Assembly (NCBI GenBank): GCA_964019055.1
Contig: OZ025211.1
Coordinates: 865,135 to 929,134, forward strand
Direction: 5' to 3'
Source of the DNA: Anthopleura xanthogrammica
Taxonomy: Eukaryota > Cnidaria > Anthozoa > Actiniaria > Actiniidae
Length of the DNA stretch: 64,000 bases
Shown here: in pieces, positions 55,468-64,000 of the stretch
How the letters are laid out: every line of letters begins with the position of its first letter
How positions within the stretch are numbered: position 1 is the stretch's first letter
Position numbers and translations under genes: made by a program
Notes under the pieces: generated by a model
Databases searched by the model: none
Told to the model about the DNA's origin: nothing
The model's input: the letters and a program-made list of their open reading frames with translations, nothing else

Positions 55468-58400
55468 ATGTCTTCGACGAGTCGAGCAAAGAAAATCAAT
55501 GTAAGAAAAAACCCTTAAAAATCCACGAAAAAATCATTTAACAATCCATAAAATGGTTTATTTTTCATCAAGGGTCCTTGATCTATGAGCTTTTGATGTT
55601 TGTTTTGTAGGTTCTTGACAAGAAGATCCCTGAAAACCCGAAATACAAACACGTTAAAGCGACCGTTGATACTGGTGAGTGGTCCTCCTTGGAATATCAT
55701 TCAAATTATACTTATTTTCCATCATTTTTTCCTGTTTTTAAGTATTTTTAATCCTATATTTTTCAGGTTCTAGTGTTACTAAGTACATGGAAAGGATCGA
55801 AGACATGAGAAAAAGTATGGTCGCTATACTAAACTGCTTTAAATTCCTCACTCAAATTATCATGTTCGGAGCTCTTTGCTTCAATATTTTAAAATGATCG
55901 CACTTAAGCTTACTTATATTTGCTATCTTTGTTTAAGCCTCTAAAGAAGTTCATTTTAAATCCTGTTTACGGAGATCCTTATATTTATATTTCTTCTCAC
56001 AAAGAATCGTGTTAATAACGTAGTAGAACGGTCTTATGTTTACTAATGAAGTTTTTTTTGCATCATTAACACCTGCAAAGAATCTTAATTCTACTGTTTA
56101 CCAACCCGTCTCAAGTACTCCAACAATCCTATTATTAATCTTTATTCTTGTTTCCCTCCGTTCTTTTTAGACTATAAATTTAAAAAAGATGAAATTTTCA
56201 AGAGAATGAAAGTGTCAACGTTTGCGCAACTAGTAAGTCTTTCATCATGTTATGTCACCAGAATGAATGGAATAATCCCACTTTGAGAAGTTTTCTCTAA
56301 ATTATTCATCTGTAAAAAAATTTGTGATTTAGGTTTTGCAAGTTGCACAAGTGATTCAAGTTGAGGAAGACAGAGAAAATCTGATTTCTGCTGCAGGTAA
56401 GATAGCATTTATTGAATCTATACAGTTATATTTAATCCTTTATTGAAGCTAAGGGTGAGCCAGTAGCATGGTCCTGAAATTTTCTTCTCATATTTTAATA
56501 CCATAAAACAATCTTCCAATCAGTGGACACCCCTTTTCTCAATATTCTGCGAACTCAGTACTTGTGAGCAGCCCTGGGCAGATCCAGGATTTTACATGTA
56601 CAAAGGGGGGTGTAAAATCTTATTCAAAGCTCCTTCAAGCAAGGTATCTACTGTATTCTCCATCCAAGTTCAGAAATGGTAATCATCTAAGCCAGGTGTT
56701 TTTTGACGCCTTAGGATATGTATATATTTTTTAATTAGATACGATATGCAATCAGATTTGTTGTTTTATTTTCTTTAAAATATTCATATTTTTGATTGTT
56801 ATCACCTCAAAATGGGGGGATGGATATCCACCCAATCCACTTCAGTCCTCTGTATCCGCTCCTGATGAGATGACCATTGTAATATGGTTTTTCACTGCCG
56901 CCAGTCAAAAATATAAAAGCTGAATGATTAGTTTTGATTAATGGCTGAGTGAACAACCAATAATATTTAACAACAAGCTTTTGAAATGTCTGAGTTCACA
57001 GAATATATAGAATCACAAGGTTTCTGCTTTATGGAAGTACCACTAGCTGATTATTGCACGCTATGGTGAGAGAATCTCACATAAATCATATTTTCTGTAT
57101 TATAGGTAGTGAAATGTCAGAGACATCGACATTAGTTCTGGATGAGAAAGAAATGGATGAGAATGTTCCACCATTGATACTGGGTGATGAGAATGAAAGA
57201 CCTAATACGTCTGGTACTGAGACATCGAGATCTACTCTTCACAGGTACAGTATATACACTTCATCCCCAAATAAGCATGATTCTTTGGGCTAGGAACTAC
57301 TAGTAGCTCATTTATACTATGTGCCTAATTTTATAGATCTATTGATCAAGTTGATTTTTGTGGAGGGAGGAAAACCAGAGAACCTAGAGAAAAACCCTTG
57401 AAGCACAGGAGAGAACCAATAAACAACTTGACTCACATACGAACTGAGCCCGACAGGACTCAAACCTGGGTTGCCTTGGTGAGAGCTCTCACTGCAACAT
57501 CACCTGTGCCTTCCCTAAATACTAATAAACGTTTATCAATTGTCATAACAGCTTAATTCATGGTGTTGGTGAAATTGATGTCAAGGATAAAGATAACAAT
57601 CCCCAAACACCACAAGTACAAACACCTGCCACATATGCTCCTGATATAGAATCCATGCCATATTTACTACTTGACCTCAGAGAGAAGGATGCATTTGACA
57701 AGTGCCATATTATTGGAGGTAAATAATCAGACATCACTAGTACAGTAGAACTCTCAGTGTTATACAACCACTAGAGAAAATGTCATGATTCCATATTACC
57801 ACTGTTCATATATTGCTACATGTTAATTGAGACATAATTATGGGACCCAGATGACTAGCTATAATTTGAGTCTTCTGGGTTTTTGGCTTCCGTGAATCAA
57901 ATTTTCAACAGTCTGAGCTAGTAAATTTTTTTGATCAATGCGGCAAACAAACCAGGCTTCTTGGGCTGTGTTGGTCACGTAATTGTGAAAATGGGTGTAA
58001 TCAGCACTTGAATGGGTGTAATCAGCACTTGAATGGGTGTAATCATCAATCAAATACATTGTTCCCATTTAACAAATTTCCGATGGTTTAGAGTGGTATG
58101 TCCTCTTATTTACCACGATATGACATCAAAAATTGGTCAAAATGTTATGTACTCACGAAGCAAAGCCGAGTGGGTACATAACTAATTTTGACCAACTTTG
58201 GACGTTATATCATGGTAAATAAGAGGACATACCATGCAAAACTATTGGAAATTTGTTTTTTACCATAACAAAGTCAAATAAGAGATCCAAAAACAAAGAA
58301 AAAACCGTTTGAAGCGCACGCTGGCTACGTCCACGAGCGATTCGTCATTCTATTGGTATGTCCTAATATTTACCACGGCTCTCGACCAATCAGTGCGCGA

Positions 58401-60873
58401 GAAATTTCACGGTTATGGTAAAATACCTTCTGGACCTGTTCCCATATACCTTTATGTACGTTGATGGTAGTTTGTTGTACATTAACTGATCACGAGAGTT
58501 TGTCTTGATCAGTGAGTAGTGATAAAAATAGTGGTAATAGTTAGGATGTATATGTGTCATTTACAGTAGTCGAAGGTAATAAAACTTGAATTACTAATTT
58601 ACTAATTCTTTTTTTCAGCATTAAACTACCCAACAAGCATGTTATCAAGATCTTATAACTACTTTACAAAAGAAATTCTTATGTTTGTATCCTTTAATAA
58701 CATATATGATATATCACATTTTCTATTGTCTAATATTCAATTAGATACATATACAGCAGATTTACATATGGTACATGGCCAAGGAAGGGATTAAGAACAA
58801 GGGACTTTCCCATTTATATGTACCCATTGTCCAATTATCTTTTTCTAGTAAACACCAGAAAGTTGGAAACCTGACTCAGAGGTTCACCTCAGCCCTCCTT
58901 CGCCTGCCTATCAACACATACACATTTATCTAGTATTGTAGGTTTTCCAGAGTACCTGGATAAAAACCCTAGACTGAATTAAGGGTGAGACCTAACAAAC
59001 TCTACTCACTTGTGATGCCGAGTCTGCTGGGAATCAAACCAGAGTCCCCAGTGGTGAAAGGCAAATACACTACCACTACAAGACCCTTGACTCACTCACC
59101 CAGTGCTTATTTTAACATGGTTTGTCTACAGTCTTTTTCTTTGACTCCAAAGTAGAAAAATAAAGTTGGTAAGATAATTATTTTGTATGATGAAGATGAA
59201 CGGTTAACAGGACCTGCTGCAACCACTTTTGTCCAGCGAGAAGTGGACAACTTGTTTGTCCTTTCTGGAGGTATGTGTGATATATATTGTGTTAGTGTGC
59301 ATGCTTTATAACTGTTCTGCACACAGCATGTGGGGATTGGCAGTACACAAGCTAGAAAAGTGTTGAAAAGCTCAGCACGATGCTTATCAGAATGCTTCAC
59401 AAACACTTGTTTAGTGTTGTGCAAATCCCCAAGTGCTTTAAAATTATTGCACACAACACCATATATACGCTCACCAAACATTAGCTACATTAAAAAGCTA
59501 ACCTTTTCTGATGAAAAGAACACAAGACGTGGTCAGCCACTACAGACACTGGAACGATCAATCTACAAACGCTACCCTCTTAAGGACAAATCAGAGATAA
59601 GAAAAGCCTGTTTTAACAAAACTCTCTTTAATATTGAATAAGTCTAGTATACTCAAGTAGAGTAACTCCTATATGTTATTCATAGAATGACGAGGAATAA
59701 ATTGATTGATTGATTGAACACAGCAAACATTTTAATTATTGCTTTTATAAAATACAAATTAGAATAGATACTATTTTGGATAGGAATGAAATAGAAAGTG
59801 CATGTGCATGTTGTGTGCTCTCATAGTGCCAAACAGCCAACCAATCAGGAAACGAAATTTATAACTGTTACAAGTGGTGGTACAGTGTATCAAGGTATAA
59901 TAAGGAAAACAGAAAATTATAGAATGCAAACAAATGCCAAATGGGATGCAAATTATCAGATAAATATTTTTGATTTTCTATTCTACAGGATTGAAAGTCT
60001 TAGCAAAGAAATTTGGTGACTGCATGATAACAGGACGGCTACCAGCATCATGTATCCCTACCCCTCCCCCCTCAAGAAAAGGATCAGGAAAACAAAGATA
60101 CCCACAGCCTACCACTCCTGGTATCCAGCAACATTTTAACTACTACACATATGAACGTATCCTTTGTCAACACCAACAAATAATTTTTTTTAAATGATTT
60201 ATTACACTTTTTAAAAGTCATGCAGAACCAAGGGCTTTTCATCTCTGCTTTGCGCCAAATTTATAGACAGGTTTTTCAGTCAGTGAATAGATAATTTATG
60301 GCAATTAGCCAATCAAAAGTAAACATTTGCGACATTTTTGAAGCCAAACACAAATCCAATTCTTGCAGGTGAAACAAGAAAACCACTTGTGACTGCTTCA
60401 AAATAATTTGTGCTACTCAATATTTTCTTGGTCAACTTTTGAGAGGCTAGCTTAGGATACTTATGATTACCTGACTCTTTTATTTGAGTTTGAACATTGG
60501 AAATATCATTCACAGCTACTAATTATTTCTATACTTGGTTCTTCCTTTTTCATGTCAAATAGCAAAACCTAATTTTTTAAAAACCTTAATAAGAACATAG
60601 AACTTGAAAAAGTCCAAGAAAAACTGGATGATGAATTACTCAGCCAAGACAGCAAGAGTAAGTGCAATGGGCATACGAGAACGGATTGAAATAGAGTAAT
60701 TTTATATCCTCAAAAAATAAATTTATTAGTATGAGTTCTAATAACAAATACATATGACTTTTTCAGGTCGATTGAGTTCCCGTGTCTCAAGCCGGTCAGC
60801 AGTAAGCTCAGCAAGCAGTCGGTTGTCAACAGCTTCTTCAGCATCTTCAAATAAGAAGTCTGTTTGGAAATAA
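55468..60873 (+). CDS. CEP41: CEP41, centrosomal protein of 41 kDa
   Basis: Twelve coding exons: 55468-55500, 55611-55674, 55767-55814, 56171-56232, 56333-56396, 57106-57244, 57552-57718, 58619-58686, 59156-59270, 59989-60156, 60601-60657 and 60767-60873. All phases agree; 363 residues. Landmarks: [40 protein letters not shown], the rhodanese-like domain (about 170-285: [53 protein letters not shown]) and a Ser-rich tail ending SVWK. CEP41 is a centrosome/cilium protein needed for tubulin glutamylation in the axoneme. The rhodanese loop reads YDEDER, without the catalytic cysteine, as expected for this family, so it is probably a binding domain. Exon 11 (short) is the least certain. Confidence 0.93.
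56573..56874. mobile_element. MITE-like element in CEP41 intron 5
   Basis: The ends are GGGCAGATCCAGGATTTTAC and, inverted, CAGGAGCGGATACAGAGGAC, resembling the termini of the element at 62186. About 300 bases, no ORF. Confidence 0.5.
57855..58000. mobile_element. Degenerate foldback in CEP41 intron 7
   Basis: Relative of 46505-46690: shares GGGTTTTTGGCT-like, GAGCTAGTAAATTTTTTTGA and GTCACGTAATTGTGAAAATG segments. A short direct repeat of ATGGGTGTAATCAGCACTTGA follows it. Confidence 0.4.
58070..58258. mobile_element. Foldback/MITE-like element in CEP41 intron 7
   Basis: The arms begin AACAAATTTCC and contain GGTATGTCCTCTTATTTACC. The right arm is the inverted copy, with TTTGACCAA... and GGTACATAAC near the centre. 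No ORF. Confidence 0.65.
59330..59720 (+). mobile_element. Possible 3' end of a retroelement in CEP41 intron 9
   Basis: A 103-codon open frame (59330-59641, containing [20 protein letters not shown]) is followed closely by AATAAA and a TGAT microsatellite tail, as at the 3' ends of some LINEs. I could not assign a domain, so this is a guess from layout. It is not part of CEP41. Confidence 0.3.
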
Positions 60874-62981
60874 ACATTTGTTTATCCAGGAAAAGCATTA
60901 TCATGACGACAGTCAGTAAAGACTGATCAAGCATGTTTGGGCTTATTTTTTTAGAATTTTTTCACCATCTGATATTGTCTATGGCCACAGTAGGCAAAAC
61001 ATGAATGAATTACACTATAAATTAATGAAGTTAAAAACATAAATGTTTGTAAACATTGATACTTCTCATAGGACTTTGAGTCTTGCAGGACAAATGTTTG
61101 TATTCTTTGATTATTTCTAAAGAATAGTGACAAGTGGCATTACAGGGCTTAAAATAACGGCCAGTATTGGAACTTATCTGTCAAATCTTTGCCTTGCTGG
61201 TCATTTTGACCAGTTATGCTGAGCCAGGAATGAGGTATGACTGAGCTAAAACTAATTTGGCCGGTTATCATGGCTGGCTTGACTGTACGGCCGATATTTA
61301 AATTTAGCCCTGATATATTGTCAGGCTTTAAACGGCTTAAAAATATTGAAATTACTGCTAAAGCACAAAACAAAATTTGCAAAGCATTTGTCAAGATGCA
61401 ACTTTTGCCCTGTCAGACTCCAATCATAGTATACCCCACCTGCAAATAACATACATGCTACCACTATAAGTAATTTAATATCTTACATATATGCACAAAG
61501 TATGCTTGATTAATGGTGTGTACAGCATTTAATGACTAACTTTCATGAGCATGTTGTCCCAGAAAATATCCATACTACAGGTATATGATAACACAGAAAA
61601 GATGGGGGTTTTCCATTGGTTTGGGAGGCACTGAGAAGCCTGGTATATGCATTTGCTCTACTTTAGCACTAATTCTACTCCTACTATCTATATTGAGGTA
61701 TAGATATTCTGTGGAACAATCATCAAGTCTATTAATATACTAAAAAAGTGCAATGTTGGTGCATAATTTGCAAGTCAAAGCAAATTTTGCTTATTATTAT
61801 AACTTGTGATTTTGAGCCACCAACATACTAGGTTTATATTGGTGGCTAGGCTGACCTCCCTCCCCCCCCCCCCCCCCCCAATACACTAATAAATGAATGA
61901 CCCCTAACCACTACTGCTGACAATATGAACAGCTGTCATATCGTAATGAGTAAATTATAAGTAAAATCTGAATGAAAATGAATTAATTACTGTATTCTTC
62001 TTTTGCTACTACAAGGGTATGAACCCACAACTACCTCCATGCAACAATTTGGATAAACTTCAACAGTGTGTATAATTGAATAAATGGAATATTAAACATT
62101 TATTTTGAATTACTTGTAAAAAGTCTAAAAACAGTCTTCATGAGCATTGATATTTTAATTAATAGCCCTGTTTGACCTCTTTGTGCAGGGGCGAATCCAG
62201 TTAGGGAGGGGTGCGCACCCCCTCCTAGCAAAATTGTCCCCATATTTTGAAGATACCCAATATGAAATGTTTTCTTTCTTTGATTCTGAGGATTGCACCC
62301 CCTGGGCTGATTTTGTGCCCTGCACCCCTCCCTGAACCAAATCCTGGATCCACCCCTGTTGTGTCTGAAAACTCAATAATCCCTCGATGCTTAATTATGA
62401 AATAACTGAGTTCTCTGATTGGTCGAAAACTATGCTAGTTTAGATGATCAAAACAGTGTCCTATTTTAGTCCAGTAGTGCATATTTGTATAGGCAAGAGC
62501 AACTGAGCAAAGTGAAGGGGACATCTGGGGGGAGTCTTTGTGGAGGGTTGCAAGTTCTGTTCATTAGAGTAGACCCATGCCTTTTTGCCTAGAGGCAACT
62601 ACTCCACTGCAAGTCAGTATCTAAAATGCTCAAGTCATTTCTTTTTCTGCATCTTCTGAATATGCATTTTCATGCAAAGAATGAAATTCTTAATTCAGCT
62701 AGCCGTTTATTGTATACTTTAAATTAGCCTTAAATAATTGGGAAGATAGTGGTCGCTTTAGATTGGTGGTTGGATTAAAGAAGATAAAAGGCCGACCAGG
62801 TGTGACTACAGTATATGATATCCGGCGGTATAATGTGATTAAGTATGCGTGTTCTTAGAACTGCACATAACAGACTTGCCAGGTCATGTTATACGGGTTC
62901 ATACATCGATCGCTATAAAAAAATTGATTTTGAAGACTTTAGATACCGGTGATGGCCTCCTTTTAGGCTTCTTTGTACTTA
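60874..62981. other. Intergenic, CEP41 to MTMR14
   Basis: No gene found. An AATAAA overlaps the CEP41 stop (60869-60874). At 61140-61330 there is a repeat-like stretch with GGCCAGTAT/ACGGCCGATAT inverted motifs. A poly-C run lies at 61863-61879, and the MITE at 62186-62358. Confidence 0.55.
62186..62358. mobile_element. Small MITE with CAGGGG termini and TTGTG target duplication
   Basis: The left end is CAGGGGCGAATCCAG; the right end, inverted, is CAGGGGTGGATCCAG. TTGTG occurs directly outside both ends (62181-62185 and 62359-62363), fitting a 5-bp target-site duplication. Interior non-coding. Confidence 0.75.
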
Positions 62982-63509
62982 ATGAGTTCAGCTGAGGAGC
63001 CCAGTGTCGCAGATTTGCAAGAACTACTGCAATACTTTGCGAAAAACACCTACAAAGCTCGCGGAACAGATCCCAAAGTAAAGCGTACTTTCATTATAAT
63101 TTGCCACGTTTGGACACTCTTCTCTCTTAAACTAATTTAACCTCCTTTAATATACTTGTACTTGATTAATTTTGCAGATTGAACTTATCCAGAAAATATG
63201 CCATAATTTGTTCGCCAAGGATTATAAATTTTCGGTAAGCTCTTGGTTTGCATTTAGTCCGTTCTGCTGTGTTGTCATTTTGGCTGTCTTGAATTTTATT
63301 TTCCTCAAAATCGAATTGCTTTATATAATACTTGTGCTCGAAAATACAAAAATATACTTTATTAAAGCCAGCTTTGTCATTTTTAAGTTGAAGGGTTCTA
63401 AATTCATTGTTTTTCTCCAGACAATTTCAAACGAGAACGGTGAACTATGTGGTCACTACCCGATAAAGTTAGTCATCCTGGAATCGGAAGCCGGCCAAGA
63501 ACGGGACAA
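62982..63509 (+). CDS. MTMR14: MTMR14, myotubularin-related phosphatase 14 (N-terminal part)
   Basis: Three coding exons, 62982-63077, 63178-63234 and 63421-63509 (phase 2 at the end); the rest lies beyond the window. The N-terminus MSSAEEPSVADLQELLQYFA is followed by NTYKARGTDPK, IELIQKICHNLFAKDYKFS and NENGELCGHYPIKLVILESE. The NGxxCGHYP block and its spacing match the start of MTMR14 (Jumpy), a PI3P/PI(3,5)P2 phosphatase acting in autophagy and calcium control. The catalytic CX5R motif is not in the window. The start is the ATG that opens this frame, downstream of an out-of-frame ATG at about 62953. Confidence rests on the last two exons. Confidence 0.85.
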
Positions 63510-64000
63510 GTAAGTCAAAAAACCCTAATTTCTCACATCCTTTTATGAATTCTACTCATGATTTACAACAAATAGAGGTTTTGGGGATATTTTTGATGCA
63601 GTTTCTGGGTTTTGCTCGGGTTTTGTTTATGTTCTACGTGTCACACGGTATTACAACTTCCTCGACACGTGATTGTTCATTGTTTTGATCATCTTATCCT
63701 TCATCAATTTTTTTTTTCCTAATCTTTTTCTTCCACGCAGATTTATAACTGTTAGCTGGATAAACGAACCTTTTCATTGCCTATATTTGTTTTTGTTATA
63801 ATCAGCACTTGTATAAAATTTTGACGTTATTGTTTCGTTGAACAATTGTTGTACATAAATATTGTACATTTACATAATGAAATGAATATGTTTATATATT
63901 AGTGACGATCGATGCTGTATTGTCCTGTGACAGTTTTATCTTGTACATATACTAATAGGGTCTTATTGGATTGTGTCATTTTGTAGAATAAATGATAGCT
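63510..64000. other. MTMR14 intron 3 (partial)
   Basis: Begins with GTAAGT. I see no convincing further exon before the window ends. Confidence 0.6.

Noticed and set aside
61149..61394. 81-codon minus-strand ORF with LTGQND-like wording
   Set aside because: The region looks like a dispersed repeat with inverted GGCC motifs; no supporting exon or domain.

Overview
This is eukaryotic, intron-rich DNA. Every gene I could assemble uses GT-AG introns with intact reading phases, and the intergenic and intronic space is filled with microsatellites, foldback elements (MITE-like) and a decayed LINE. Gene content (ACAD9, MEST, CEP41, MTMR14, PAN-domain secreted proteins, NHL-propeller proteins and a pesticin-like lysozyme domain in a secreted animal protein) points to an early-branching animal. 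A cnidarian, probably an anthozoan, is my best guess; the species is not determined.

Layout. 1-2302: N-terminal exons of ACAD9 (minus strand, runs off the left edge). 3.76-12.54 kb: two tandem plus-strand genes for small secreted PAN/apple-like proteins. 12.5-15.2 kb: foldback elements. 15.2-20.9 kb: tandem pair of minus-strand genes for NHL-type beta-propeller proteins. 21.2-35.4 kb: a duplicated block of about 4 kb carrying two copies of a minus-strand gene. Its protein has a signal peptide, an 11-residue arginine-rich repeat array, a lysine-rich segment and a C-terminal pesticin/T4-lysozyme-like domain. The two copies are separated by a 1.45 kb perfect hexanucleotide array, a LINE remnant and a repeat-rich stretch. 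35.4-40.6 kb: repeat-rich, no gene found. 40.7-48.6 kb: a seven-exon F-box protein gene. 50.4-55.0 kb: MEST (minus, 11 exons), head-to-head across 478 bp with CEP41 (plus, 12 exons, 55.5-60.9 kb). 63.0 kb to the end: first three coding exons of MTMR14.

How they fit together. The 3.7-35 kb part is a lineage-specific region of tandemly duplicated genes. The PAN and lysozyme genes encode secreted proteins and the lysozyme fusion looks antibacterial; the NHL proteins have no visible signal peptide. The 40-64 kb part is mostly conserved housekeeping and ciliary genes (the F-box gene is unassigned). It includes the MEST/CEP41 divergent pair, which is also adjacent and divergent in human 7q32 (from memory).

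The most novel object is the fusion of a furin-site-bearing arginine repeat array with a bacterial-type muramidase domain, present in two diverging copies. All gene models are hand-spliced from the sequence without transcript data.
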